Assembly (NCBI GenBank): GCA_963744575.1
Contig: CAVUUF010000013.1
Coordinates: forward strand, 62,001 to 126,000
From: Palsa-504 sp963744575
GTDB taxonomy: Bacteria > Actinomycetota > Actinomycetes > Streptosporangiales > Streptosporangiaceae
Direction of reading: 5' to 3'
Length of the DNA stretch: 64,000 bases
Each line of letters opens with the position of its first letter. The first letter of the stretch is position 1. The position numbers were made by a program, and so were the translations under genes. Shown in pieces: positions 26,008 to 34,554 of this stretch. Below the pieces are notes generated by a model. That model had not been told where the DNA came from, did not search any database, and saw nothing but the letters and a program-made list of their open reading frames with translations.

Positions 26008-26686
26008 CCGGCTGCGTATCGTGATCGCCGAGGACAACTACCTGGTCCGCGAGGGCACCCGGCGGCTGCTCGAGGACTCTGGCGAAATCGACGTGCTGGC
26101 CGGCGTCGGCAACGGCGACGAGCTGCTGACCGCGGTCCGGCAGCTGCGGCCGGACGCCGTGCTCACCGACATCCGGATGCCTCCCGGCCACCAGACCGAG
26201 GGCATCGAAGCGGCCCATGCCATCAGGCAGCGCTACCCGCAGACCGGCGTGGTGATCCTGTCCCAGTACTCCGACGCCAGCTACGCCGTGCAGCTGTTCC
26301 GCAACGGCACCGATGGCCTCGGCTACCTGCTCAAGGCCAGCATCGGCGAACTCGACGACCTGCTGCACGCGCTGCGCGAGGTGACCTCGGGCCGCTCCGT
26401 GGTGGACGCCCGGGTGGTCGAACTGCTCGTCGAGCAGCGCATCCGCCAGGCCGAGTCGCCGCTGGGCCGGCTGGCGCCGCGCGAGCTCGAGGTGCTCAAG
26501 GAGATGGCCGAGGGCAAGACCAACGCCGCCATCGGAGAGAGCCTGCACCTGTCCGAATCGGCGATCGAGAAATACGTCAACGCCATCTTCGCCAAGCTCG
26601 GCCTGTCCGAGGAACGCAAGATCAGCCGCCGCGTCGTCGCGGTCCTGGCCTACCTGCGCGACCCGGACCGCGGCGGCCGAGCCTAG
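26000..26686 (+). CDS. Response regulator, NarL/LuxR type
   Basis: The protein has 228 residues. The receiver domain has an acidic pocket (IAEDNYLVREG), the phospho-acceptor Asp in AVLTDIRMPPG and the conserved Lys in GYLLKAS. The C-terminal LuxR HTH (LAPRELEVLKEMAEGKTNAAIGE ... IEKYVNAIFAKLGL) is split here only for brevity. The start ATG overlaps the kinase stop (ATGGCTGA), so expression is coupled. A DNA-binding partner of the upstream kinase. Confidence 0.95.
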   Translation: MADRLRIVIAEDNYLVREGTRRLLEDSGEIDVLAGVGNGDELLTAVRQLRPDAVLTDIRMPPGHQTEGIEAAHAIRQRYPQTGVVILSQYSDASYAVQLFRNGTDGLGYLLKASIGELDDLLHALREVTSGRSVVDARVVELLVEQRIRQAESPLGRLAPRELEVLKEMAEGKTNAAIGESLHLSESAIEKYVNAIFAKLGLSEERKISRRVVAVLAYLRDPDRGGRA

Positions 26687-26715
26687 CCCGGCCGCACCCA
26701 CCCAGCCGCGCGTCC

Positions 26716-27376
26716 AGGGGTCCGCTTCCGGCTCACCCAGGTGCGCGACGAGCCGAACTCCGCGGCCCTCCACGGCGGTAAGGCCGACCTCGAACTCGGC
26801 TCGCGGCGCCCTCCCGAGGCGCAGACGCACACCCGGCTGATCGCGCTCGAGCCGCTGCGGCTGGCCCTGCCGGACGAGCACCGGCTGGCCCTGCCGGACG
26901 AGCACCGGCTGGCCCTGCCGGACGAGCACCGGCTGGCCCTGCCGGACGAGCACCGGCTGGCCCTGCCGGACGAGCACCAGCTGGCCGGCCAGCGGCGCGT
27001 CCGGCTGGCCGAGGTGGCGGGCGAGCCGTTCATCGGCCTGCAGTCCGCCTCGGCGCTGCGGTGGCTGACCGACCACCTGTGCGAGCAGGCCGGGTTCCGG
27101 CCGACCGTGATCTTCGACGGCGACGACCTGTCCAACGTGCACGGCTTCGTCGCGGCCGGCCTGGGCGTGGCCGTCGTCTCGGCGCCCCGCATCGGGTCAC
27201 CGGAGGCGGTGCCGGGCCCGGTGGCCTACCTGGAGATCCTGGACTCCGGTGCGGTCCGGGAGATTTTCCTGACCTGGTCGGCCGAACGCCGCCCGCTGCC
27301 CGCCACCGACCTGTTCCGCAGGCACGTCCTGCGCCGCGCCGCCACCGGCCGGCTCCCGGCCGTCGCCGACCCGTAG
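26716..27376 (+). pseudogene. LysR-type regulator lacking its DNA-binding domain
   Basis: From about 26716 the reading PGVRFRLTQVRDEPNSAALHGGKADLEL begins inside the LysR effector domain and runs to the normal end (VHGFVAAGLGVAVVSAPR, then the WSAERRPLPATDLFRR tail). The 90-residue HTH and linker are missing. The sequence before it is the response-regulator stop. An in-frame GTG exists at 26741, but a product would not bind DNA. The subdomain hinge holds five copies of the octapeptide LALPDEHR where intact relatives have one, so both truncation and repeat expansion have occurred. Confidence 0.75.
26862..26981 (+). repeat. 24-bp tandem repeat, five units
   Basis: Five head-to-tail 24-bp units begin at 26862, 26886, 26910, 26934 and 26958 and are identical except for the penultimate base of the last. 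Each encodes LALPDEHR (the last LALPDEHQ), inside the LysR remnant. Perfect copies imply recent slippage or unequal exchange. Confidence 0.95.
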
Positions 27377-27541
27377 CACCCATCTCCTTCCTTATACCGA
27401 ACGGAGTGGGTTTACCCTCTCGCGCCCCATCCTGCCCCGGCTGGCGCGCACCGTGGCCAGGCTGTCTCCCATAGCTCACCGGACCGCCCGTACCCCGCCA
27501 CCACCCGCCCCGCAGCTCACCCGCTTCACGCCGCTCACATT

Positions 27542-27627
27542 TAACGGGGAGGATCTGGCTTACCGGGAGGATCCGGGCCCCTGGGGGGTCCCAGATCCTC
27601 CCCATAGGCCGGATACTCCCCGTTAAG
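27542..27627. terminator. Nested inverted repeats between convergent genes
   Basis: GGGGAGGATCTGG (27547-27559) pairs perfectly with CCAGATCCTCCCC (27592-27604). The overlapping TTAACGGGG (27542-27550) pairs with CCCCGTTAA (27619-27627). The two stems share the GGGG and are mutually exclusive. The simplest role is bidirectional termination between the LysR remnant and the convergent oxygenase gene; the other roughly 200 bp of this gap show nothing else. Confidence 0.5.
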
Positions 27628-27669
27628 TCCCTCGATGCGGGACTGCGGCCCGACTCCGGGACTGCGGCC

Positions 27670-28684
27670 CTAACGTCCCGTCGAGTTCTCGGCCAGGCCG
27701 GCCACGTAGGGCGTGCCGTCGCGCCACGCGGCGATCTGATCGGGCCGGCCGTAGTCGGCTAGGTAATCCGCCACCCGGTCCTTGACGTGGTCCCACACCA
27801 GCACCGGCTCGTCGGCGGAGCCGGCCGCGAATGGCGGAAGCGGCCCGACCACCGTCTCCAGCGCCGGGTAGACGAAAACCGCAGTCGAGCGCCGGGTCAC
27901 CGTGCCGCCCGCCACCACCCGGTGCCGGCCCGGGCGCAGCCGCCCGCCGGTCCACCTGGCCAGCAGCGACCCGGAGAACACCTGCAGCACGCCGGCGATG
28001 ACCGGCACGGCGATCCAGTCGCCTCCGGGCCCCTGGACCTGCAGTCCCGGGTAGTCGCCCTGCTGCGCCAGCACGGTGACCGCCGAGTCGTCCGCGTGCT
28101 CGAGCAGCAGCAGCTTCTCCTCGTCGGAAGCCGTCTCGGGATACGTCCAGGTCGGGTAGTCGTTCACGGTCAGCCGCAGGTGCGGCAGCCTGCCCAGGCC
28201 GAACGCGTCCGCGGGCAGCCCTTCGACGGCGGCGTACAGCCGCAGCATCCGCCCCGCCAGCCGCCGGGCCGCCTCGATGTACCCGAACGCCGCGTCCCGC
28301 AGCCCCGGATCATCGGCCGGCCACAGGTTGGCGTGCGCGAACAGGCCGAGGTACTCCTCGGCCAGGCCCGCCGCGCGGGCCTGGCCGGCGTCGTCGAACT
28401 GGGCCACGTTTGAACCGCTCGAGTTCGAGCCGCCCGAAGTCGTCCGGCCACTGCCGCCAGCCGCGGTACGGATGCGGGCTGGCCAGCCTGGCCTTCTCCG
28501 CCAGAGACAGCCTGAGCAGCCGGGCCATTCTGGTGTTCAGGTCCGCGACCAGGTCCTGCGGCACGCCGTGGTTGAACACCTGAACGGCGCCGAACTCCTC
28601 GGCGGCGGTCCGCGCCGCCTCACGCTGCGCGTGGTCGGCGGCCTCGGCGGCTTCCAGATCGATCAGCGGAATGGCCTGCGGCAT
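27670..28684 (-). pseudogene. Isopenicillin N synthase-like 2-oxoglutarate/Fe(II) oxygenase, frameshifted
   Basis: Start ATG 28684 follows GAGGAGGAC. The N-terminal domain (MPQAIPLIDLE ... VQVFNHGVPQDLVADL ... FGRLELERF) and the jelly-roll core (AQFDDAGQARAAGL ... LLLEHADDSAVTVLAQQG ... PGRHRVVAGG ... RRSTAVFVYP) are in different frames. At 28409-28411 there is TTT where two T would restore TTC-AAC-GTG-GCC-CAG, so a single inserted base explains the split. Iron ligands are H and D of EHADD and H of GRHRV; the Arg of RRST would bind 2-oxoglutarate. Substrate unknown. The indel is in a run of only three, which is less typical of sequencing error. Confidence 0.78.
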
Positions 28685-28725
28685 GGCTCTGTCCTCCTCA
28701 AACTCTGTCCTCCTCGCACTCTGCC

Positions 28726-28741
28726 CGGGGGATAACCCCCG
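28726..28741. other. Short perfect hairpin
   Basis: CGGGGG-ATAA-CCCCCG forms a 6-bp stem with a 4-nt loop, 42 bp upstream of the oxygenase start on the - strand. A further GGGGG at 28751 could compete. No function is assigned. Confidence 0.35.
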
Positions 28742-28841
28742 ATGACATCCGGGGGCGCGCACCGTCGTATTTTTTGCCGCTGAATTCCTACCGTATAGGT
28801 GCAGGGCAACGGGGGTTGACCGGAGAAACGGGGTAGCTGAG

Positions 28842-29084
28842 ATGACGGCCGTGGTAAGCCGAGAGCGCGCGAGGGCGACCTGCCTGACCGGTGCCGCCGG
28901 GGCGCTGCTGCTCGTAGTGGCGTTCATGATGATGGTCGTGGCCGCGCCGGCTCACGGGCACGGCCGGCTGCCCGGGCCCGCCAAGCCGTCCACCGCGCGG
29001 CTCGTCACGGATGTGTGCCATCAGCTGACGCCGAGAAGCGACTCGGCGACGGTGCGCGCGTGCCTGGCCGGTCCCGTGGCGTAA
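28842..29084 (+). CDS. Small exported or membrane protein, hypothetical
   Basis: The protein has 80 residues. After a basic N-terminus (VVSRERARATC) comes a hydrophobic segment (GALLLVVAFMMMVVAAPAHG) that can serve as a signal peptide, with a plausible AxA-like cleavage after APA. The mature part is about 40 residues with two cysteines (VCHQL, RACLAG), which could form one disulphide. GGAGAAACGGGG precedes the ATG, with TTGACC and TATAGG-like boxes nearby. I do not recognise a family. GC-skewed codon use fits a real gene, but its size leaves doubt. Confidence 0.45.
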   Translation: MTAVVSRERARATCLTGAAGALLLVVAFMMMVVAAPAHGHGRLPGPAKPSTARLVTDVCHQLTPRSDSATVRACLAGPVA

Positions 29085-29191
29085 GCGCCTGGGCCGACGC
29101 GTACGTACCCTCCATGATCAGCGAGAGCTGAGGAGACGCAGGTTATTAACTCGCGGACTTGCTGCCCGCCTCGCCTCGGCCCGCTCCCGCG

Positions 29192-29248
29192 CACGATCAC
29201 GTCATCGTGGACTAAAACCTGCGAAAAGCGCAGGCTACGGTCCACGAT
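29192..29248 (+). other. Nested stem-loop with an alternative pairing, 5' of the histidine kinase gene
   Basis: ATCGTGGAC (29204-29212) pairs perfectly with GTCCACGAT (29240-29248). It encloses a second perfect stem, CCTGCG/CGCAGG (29218-29223/29229-29234), with loop AAAAG. An upstream CACGAT (29192-29197) can instead pair with the ATCGTG of the outer stem. The rest of the 329-bp gap (29085-29413) shows no gene. It could be a terminator of the small upstream gene or a leader RNA. Confidence 0.5.
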
Positions 29249-29413
29249 AACCCGGGCTGTGAAAATAGAGACGGTGATGCGCGCATCCCTACCCCCGGGG
29301 ATCCGTTCCCCGAGTTGACCTGGCCCCGACGCCGGGGCAAGCTTGGAATGCTTTTCACCCGATGTGCCACCCGTCCGAGTAGCTGCGCTCCGTCGCAGAT
29401 CAGGAGAGGGACC

Positions 29414-30649
29414 GTGCGGACGCAGGATCTTGTCCGCCGCCGCCACCCGGCCAGGCCGGCTCCGGACGGCGGTAACGCTGATACCCCGTCGGCCCCGTCC
29501 GGGCCGGCCAGGCCCGCTGCGGTCCAGCCCGGCACGAACCAGGCCCGTCCGGCCCATTCCGGTTCGTCGCCGCGCCGTGGCCTGCGACGGCTCCGGCCGG
29601 TGGCGCCAGACATCGCCTGGGCGGTCTTCGCGGGCCTCAACCTGGCGGCCATGCGGCTGCTCCCGGCGTGGCAGACGGTGCCGTTCCTCGCCATCTGGGT
29701 GAGCCTGACGGTGATCTACGGATACCGGCTGTGGCGCCTGCAGCCGACCATCCTGACCATCGCGGCGGTGACGCTGGCCACCGGCGGCATCATCGGCGTG
29801 CAGGTGCTCAAGGGTCAGCAGGACGCCGATTACCTGGCCGAGGTCCCGCTCATCGCACTGATGTTCCTGATCATGGTCCTGTTCGGGCGCAGGCGGCTGG
29901 CCGCCACCCAGGAACGGCTGACCGCGATGGAGCAGGTCCAGCGGATCTCACAGGAGAACCTGCGCCTGCTCGAGCAGCAGCGCCAGTTCCTCCAGGACGC
30001 CTCGCACGAGCTCGGCACCCCGATTACCGTCGCCCTCGGCCACGCCGAACTCATCGAGCAGACGGTGACCGACCAGGCCGTGGCCGGGGACGCCCGGGTG
30101 GTGGCCGGCGAGCTGGCGCGGCTGCGCCGGCTGACCAACCGGCTGCTGCTGCTGGCCTCGGCGGGGAGCCCCGGCTTCCTGCAGATGGCGCCGGTGACCA
30201 CCGATCACCTGGTCCTCGACGCGCTAGAGCGCTGGGCGCACGTGCCGCGGCACTGGCGGCTCGGCGAGGTGGCCGAGGCCACCGTGCTCGGCGACGCCGA
30301 CCGGCTCGTGGTGGCGTTGGATGCGCTGCTGGAGAACGCCGTCGCGCACACCGAGCCCGGCGGCCGCATCGAGGTCAGCGTCCGCCTCGACGCCGGGCAC
30401 GCGGTCATCGCGGTGGCCGACTCCGGCTGCGGCATCCCGCCGTCGGACCTGGACCGCATCTTCGGCCGTTTCGCCCGGGCCGAGCCATACCGCAGCCGGG
30501 AGGCCGGCGGGTTCGGGCTCGGCCTGTCCATCGTGCAGGCCATCGCCGAGGCGCACCACGGCTCAGTCCGGGTGCACAGCGCCAGCGGCCAGGGCTCGAC
30601 GTTCGAGCTGGTGCTGCCCGCTCACCCGTACGACGAGCGGGTGCGATAA
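29414..30649 (+). CDS. Sensor histidine kinase, classical HisKA type, no adjacent regulator
   Basis: The protein has 411 residues from GTG 29414, preceded by AGGAGAGGG. A Pro/Arg-rich N-terminus leads to three or four membrane spans (about residues 65-155). A coiled-coil stretch with DASHELGTPITVALGHAELI follows (phospho-acceptor His), then the ATPase domain with ENAVAHTEPGG, VADSGCGIPP and GGFGLGLSIVQAIAEAHHG. There is almost no extracytoplasmic domain, so the signal is probably membrane-borne. No response regulator follows, so it is an orphan kinase here. The stop overlaps the -10 region of the next gene. Confidence 0.9.
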   Translation: MRTQDLVRRRHPARPAPDGGNADTPSAPSGPARPAAVQPGTNQARPAHSGSSPRRGLRRLRPVAPDIAWAVFAGLNLAAMRLLPAWQTVPFLAIWVSLTVIYGYRLWRLQPTILTIAAVTLATGGIIGVQVLKGQQDADYLAEVPLIALMFLIMVLFGRRRLAATQERLTAMEQVQRISQENLRLLEQQRQFLQDASHELGTPITVALGHAELIEQTVTDQAVAGDARVVAGELARLRRLTNRLLLLASAGSPGFLQMAPVTTDHLVLDALERWAHVPRHWRLGEVAEATVLGDADRLVVALDALLENAVAHTEPGGRIEVSVRLDAGHAVIAVADSGCGIPPSDLDRIFGRFARAEPYRSREAGGFGLGLSIVQAIAEAHHGSVRVHSASGQGSTFELVLPAHPYDERVR

Positions 30650-30656
30650 TGACGGG

Positions 30657-30962
30657 ATGTCGCGGCGAGTCGTGAGAACCGTCCTGATCGTCGCCGGCCT
30701 GATCGCGGGGGGCACCCTGATCGCCCGGCGTCTCGGCTACAACCTGGGCACCAATACCATCGTGCGGTGCCGGCAGGGTCACCTGTTCAGCACCGTGTGG
30801 ATCCCCGGCATCAAGCTCAAGGAGCTCGACTTGGTGGTGGCCCGGGTGCAGCGCTGCCCGGTCGGCAAGCACTGGAGCCTGGTGGTCCCGGTCCGGGACG
30901 TGAGCCTGACCGAGGAGGAGCGCCAGTTCGCGCTGGCCCACCACGACCTCAGAATTCCCTGA
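30657..30962 (+). CDS. Small membrane-anchored zinc-ribbon-like protein
   Basis: The protein has 101 residues. One N-terminal membrane segment (RTVLIVAGLIAGGTLIARR) precedes a conserved soluble part with VRCRQGHLFSTVWIPG and QRCPVGKHWSLVVPV. The paired C-x3-H/C-x4-H elements could bind a metal. Such short proteins are common in actinomycetes, but I cannot name a function. GATAAT at 30645-30650, at the end of the kinase gene, lies six bases before the ATG, so it may have its own leaderless promoter. Confidence 0.72.
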   Translation: MSRRVVRTVLIVAGLIAGGTLIARRLGYNLGTNTIVRCRQGHLFSTVWIPGIKLKELDLVVARVQRCPVGKHWSLVVPVRDVSLTEEERQFALAHHDLRIP

Positions 30963-30971
30963 CTCGGGCCC

Positions 30972-31490
30972 GTGGACGAGAAGCTGCGCACCGAGCTCCT
31001 GGCCCGGCGCGACGAGGACCAGCGGATCCGGAACGAGGCGGCGAAGGCCGGGTTCGGCCCGGATCTGCCCAGGGAGCTGCGCACCGAGATGCTCCGCATC
31101 GATGCGGCCAACTCGCTGTGGCTGACCGAACTGACCGATCGCATCGGCTGGCCCGGCCGGTCCCTGGTCGGCGAGGACGGCGCGCACGCGGCCTGGCTGC
31201 TGGCCCAGCACTGCGACCTCGGCGACCAGCGCAGGTTCCTCCGGCTGATCCGGGCCGCGGTCGAGGCGGGCGAGGCCTCCGCCAGCAACCTGGCCTACTT
31301 GGAGGACCGGGTCCTGGTCAGCTCCGGCCTGCCCCAGCTGTACGGCACCCAGTTCACGTACGATCAGGGTGCGCTCATGCCCGAGCCCATCGAGGACCCC
31401 GGGCACCTGGACGAACGCCGCGCCGCCGTCGGCTTGGGTCCGTTCGCCGAGTACGAGGCCCAGATGCACGAACCTCATCCAGACACCTAA
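30972..31490 (+). CDS. DUF6624-like protein
   Basis: The protein has 172 residues with GTG start, 9 bp after the preceding gene. It is helical, with the motif VGEDGAHAAWLLAQHCDLGDQRRF and the family-typical NLAYLEDRVLVSSGLPQLYGTQF in its C-terminal half. The same pattern is found in the DUF6624 family, whose function is unknown. The last four bases overlap the stop region of the convergent SCO6745-family gene. No signal peptide; cytoplasmic. Confidence 0.78.
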   Translation: MDEKLRTELLARRDEDQRIRNEAAKAGFGPDLPRELRTEMLRIDAANSLWLTELTDRIGWPGRSLVGEDGAHAAWLLAQHCDLGDQRRFLRLIRAAVEAGEASASNLAYLEDRVLVSSGLPQLYGTQFTYDQGALMPEPIEDPGHLDERRAAVGLGPFAEYEAQMHEPHPDT

Positions 31491-32401
31491 CGGTCCCGGT
31501 TCACGCCCAGCCACCGTTCCTCCCAGCCCGGGCCCCGGGGGGCGGGCACGCCGATGGGGCTGGGGTAGGGCAGCACGCTGGCGCACGCCTGCGCGAGCGG
31601 GGTGAGGACGGTCACGAGCTGCGCCGTGGTCGCCGGGCCGAGCCTGGTCCACGGCCGGCCCGCGGCCCAGTCGGTGGCGTGCTCCACGGCGGCGTGCGCC
31701 TCCCGGCCCGCGCTGGTCAGTTCGCCGTCCGCGCCGGCCCAGCCGCGTTCGGCCAGCCGGGAGAGCGCGTCGTCCCACGCCTCGTCGGTCCACCCCCGGA
31801 CCGGCTGCAGGTCCTCGCGCCGCAGGTCCAGGCAGCACCGCAGGGCCACGGCCTCGCAGCCGTCGATGTCCGCCGCCGCGAGGGCCGCGAAATGCCCGTC
31901 GCCCCGGTGCTCGCGTAGCACGGTGGCCGCCTGCCAGAGCCGGGCCAGAGCCGCGGACCCCGGAGTCTCCTCCCCGGGAACCGGTAGCGCGGCGTTGGCC
32001 GCCGCCAGCACCCGGCCGGAGAAGTCGAGTTCCCCGATCGCTTGCCAGAGCAGGTCGGCGGCCGTGTCCGCGTCGGCTTCCCGCCCGGCGAGCAGGCGGC
32101 CCAGGGCCTCGGTGGCGCCCGCCGCCCGGACCCGCAGCGCGTCCTCGGGCGCGATCAGGTCCCAGACACCGGGGATCGCGCGCGCGACGAAGGCGGGCGC
32201 GAAGTTGAAGAACGAGGCCGTGACCACGGTCGCGCTCGCGGCGCCGAGCGGCGCCGCCCGGCCGGCGAAGTAGCCGCGCCAGAACCCGCGCAACCCCGCC
32301 TGCTCGTAGGCCGAACGGGCCTCAGGCGCGAAGTAGGTCATCGCGTGGATGGGCTCGAACAGGGTCCACATCGACCTGGCCGTTGACGCCGCGTCAGCCA
32401 C
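31487..32401 (-). CDS. SCO6745-family protein
   Basis: The protein has 304 residues. It begins ARSMWTLFEPIHAMTYFAPEARSAYEQAG, the pattern that defines the SCO6745 family, and contains FWRGYFAGRAAPLG and the C-terminal helical, winged-helix-like stretch ALSRLAERGWAGADGELTSAG. The family is conserved in actinomycetes without a demonstrated function; the C-terminal part resembles a MarR-like fold. No membrane segment. Divergent from the YbhN-like gene. Confidence 0.88.
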   Translation of the reverse strand: MADAASTARSMWTLFEPIHAMTYFAPEARSAYEQAGLRGFWRGYFAGRAAPLGAASATVVTASFFNFAPAFVARAIPGVWDLIAPEDALRVRAAGATEALGRLLAGREADADTAADLLWQAIGELDFSGRVLAAANAALPVPGEETPGSAALARLWQAATVLREHRGDGHFAALAAADIDGCEAVALRCCLDLRREDLQPVRGWTDEAWDDALSRLAERGWAGADGELTSAGREAHAAVEHATDWAAGRPWTRLGPATTAQLVTVLTPLAQACASVLPYPSPIGVPAPRGPGWEERWLGVNRDR

Positions 32402-32509
32402 GACTGCACTCCTCTGGGGATTATCGGCGGATTCCAGGGCAGGATAACCCGGGACGATCTGTTACACATGTGGCGGCGTTCTTCACGGAAGCCAGCTAAT
32501 AGGGGTGTT

Positions 32510-33814
32510 ATGCGGGCCGAGCCGGTGAAAGGCGGCCGGGAGCGCGGTGATGATATCGGCGCAGACAGCGGGCGACACGGCGAGCAGCAGATTCCCCCAG
32601 GCGAGCGGCAAGACCAGCCAGGCGAGCGGCAGCACCCGGCTGGTTGGCGGCGCTGGCGCAGTTGGCTTCCGTTCCTGGTCAAGCCGTTGCGGCGCGGCAT
32701 CCTTCTGTTCGCCCTGCTGCTGATCATCGAGTACCTGGTGGTGCCCGAACTCGTCGGGGCCAGCAAGGACCTGTCCCTGCTCGGCCGGGTGAACGCCCTC
32801 TGGCTGGCCGCGGGCGTGATCCTCGAGGGGCTGTCGCTGTTCTGCTACGGCCTGCTGACCCAGGCCGTGCTGCCGCCGGATGCGCACAATCCCGGCCTGT
32901 CCCGGCTGTTCCGCATCGACCTGGCCGCGGCGGCGGTCGCCCACGTCATACCGGCCGGGACGCTGGGCAGCGCCGGGATCGGTTACCGCCTGTTCACCGC
33001 CGAGAACATCAAGGGCCGCGACGCCGCGGTGATGATGGCGACCAAGGGCCTGGGCTCCACCGTGGTGCTGAACGTCCTGCTGTGGCTGTCCCTGGTCGTT
33101 TCCATCCCGCTGGCCGGCTTCCACCCGATCTACGTGACCGTGGCCATCATCGGCGCCGTGTTGCTGCTCGCGATCGGGATCCTGGTCTTCGGCATCACCA
33201 GGCGCAGTGAGCGCGCCTCCCGGATCCTGCGCGCCGTGGGGGACCGGATGCCCGGCCTGACCGGCGATCGGCTGGAGCGGGCCATCCGCGATGCCGGGAA
33301 CTCCCTGTCCGCGCTCGCCCGTGACCGGCGCACCCTGGTCATCTCGCTGACCTGGGCCTCTCTTAACTGGCTGCTTGACGCCGCGTCGCTGTGGTGCTTC
33401 GTGGCGGCGTTCGGCCGGCTCCTCAACCCGGTCGAGCTGTTCGCCGCCTACGGGATCGCCAACGTGGCCGGGGTACTGCCGGTGACCCCCGCGGGGCTTG
33501 GCGTGGTGGATTCGGTCGCGCCGCTGCTGCTGGTCGGCTTCGGCCTGACCAGGAGCGTGGCGACGCTGGGCGTGCTCGCCTGGCGGCTGGTCAACTTCTG
33601 GCTGCCCATCCCGGCCGGCGCGGCCGCCTACGTCTCGCTCAAGGTCCCCCGCGGCGGCGGCCTCAATGCCATGCGCGCGGCCGTCTCCACCCTGCTGACC
33701 CGCCCGGCCCAGCCCGCGCCGGATGACCCCGCGCCAGATGACCCCGCGCCAGATGACCCCGCGCCGAAGCAGCCCGCGCCGAAGCAGCCCGCGCCGAACT
33801 CTAGTGACAGGTGA
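32510..33814 (+). CDS. YbhN/UPF0104 (lysylphosphatidylglycerol synthase TM-region-like) membrane protein
   Basis: The protein has 434 residues from ATG 32510, with AGGGG upstream and GCTAAT at a promoter-like distance. A charged N-terminus is followed by about eight membrane spans. Family motifs are VAHVIPAGTLGSAGIGYRLF, TLVISLTWASLNWLLDAASLWC and GIANVAGVLPVTPAGLGVVDS. This is the integral membrane half of MprF-like proteins without the synthetase domain, a fold linked to lipid flipping. The C-terminus ends in a five-fold 15-bp repeat encoding PAPDD/PAPKQ units. Confidence 0.88.
   Translation: MRAEPVKGGRERGDDIGADSGRHGEQQIPPGERQDQPGERQHPAGWRRWRSWLPFLVKPLRRGILLFALLLIIEYLVVPELVGASKDLSLLGRVNALWLAAGVILEGLSLFCYGLLTQAVLPPDAHNPGLSRLFRIDLAAAAVAHVIPAGTLGSAGIGYRLFTAENIKGRDAAVMMATKGLGSTVVLNVLLWLSLVVSIPLAGFHPIYVTVAIIGAVLLLAIGILVFGITRRSERASRILRAVGDRMPGLTGDRLERAIRDAGNSLSALARDRRTLVISLTWASLNWLLDAASLWCFVAAFGRLLNPVELFAAYGIANVAGVLPVTPAGLGVVDSVAPLLLVGFGLTRSVATLGVLAWRLVNFWLPIPAGAAAYVSLKVPRGGGLNAMRAAVSTLLTRPAQPAPDDPAPDDPAPDDPAPKQPAPKQPAPNSSDR
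33716..33790 (+). repeat. 15-bp tandem repeat, five units
   Basis: Three units encode APDDP-type and two APKQP-type pentapeptides, starting at 33716, 33731, 33746, 33761 and 33776. They form a proline-rich cytoplasmic tail of the YbhN-like protein. Copy number is likely to vary between strains. Confidence 0.9.
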
Positions 33815-33957
33815 GCTTCGGATCGCCGAGGTAATCGACCCCGCCGACCCCAGGACCAGGCGCGGCTCTCCCGATATGCCGGCTATACGGCCTCAGGTTA
33901 TTTAAGATTCCGCCATGCCCTGCCCATCCGATTCCGCGTCTGCTCCGAAGGTGACAT

Positions 33958-34554
33958 ATGAACCCGAACGATTCGGACGCGTCCCGGTTCAAGTCCGCGA
34001 CTACGGATAGGAGGGGAGAGCGGGACCTCGATGACCTGCTTGTCCACGTGGCGCGGGGCGACACCGAGGCGTTCGAGGCGCTGTACGACCGGCTGGTCGG
34101 ACCGGTGTACGGCGTGATCCGCCGGGTTCTGCGGGATCCGTCCCAGTCCGAGGAGGTAGTCCAGGAGGTTCTCCTCGAAGTGTGGCGGACCGCCGCGCGG
34201 TTCGACCCGGGCGTAGGCGGCGCGGCCACGTGGGTGATGATCATCGCCCACCGCCGCGCCATCGACCGCGTGCGTTCCAGCACGGCCGCGGCGGACCGCG
34301 AGCACCGGACCGCCGAGGTCCACACCCCCCATGACGAGGTGGCTGAGGCGGTGGAGGCGAGCCTGGACCGGGAGCGGGTTCGGCGCTGCCTGGACGGGCT
34401 CACCGAGGTGCAGCGCGAGTCGATCACCCTGGCCTACTACGGCGGGTACAGCTACCGCCAGGTGGCCGACCTGCTCAAGGTGACGCTGGGCGCGATCAAG
34501 ACCAGGATCCGGGACGGGCTCATCCGGATGCGCGACTGCCTGGGGGTGAGCTGA
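33958..34554 (+). CDS. sigK: ECF sigma factor, SigK-like
   Basis: The protein has 198 residues. Region 2 is EAFEALYDRLVGPVYGVIRRVLRD ... QSEEVVQEVLLEVWRTAARFDP (split), with GGAATWVMIIAHRRAIDRVR. Region 4 is LTEVQRESITLAYYGGYSYRQVADLL and KVTLGAIKTRIRDGLIRMR. The region 4 GGYSYRQVA sequence and the RskA-type gene right behind it identify the SigK class. The start codon of rskA follows its stop directly. It directs envelope or redox-stress promoters when freed from RskA; targets here are unknown. Confidence 0.92.
   Translation: MNPNDSDASRFKSATTDRRGERDLDDLLVHVARGDTEAFEALYDRLVGPVYGVIRRVLRDPSQSEEVVQEVLLEVWRTAARFDPGVGGAATWVMIIAHRRAIDRVRSSTAAADREHRTAEVHTPHDEVAEAVEASLDRERVRRCLDGLTEVQRESITLAYYGGYSYRQVADLLKVTLGAIKTRIRDGLIRMRDCLGVS

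Noticed and set aside
26862..26981. Possible CRISPR or regulatory repeat array
   Set aside because: Units are head-to-tail with no spacers, keep a reading frame and encode LALPDEHR inside a LysR remnant.
27670..28684. Isopenicillin N synthase and beta-lactam biosynthesis cluster
   Set aside because: The fold is shared by many oxygenases, no NRPS or other cluster genes are nearby, and the gene is frameshifted.
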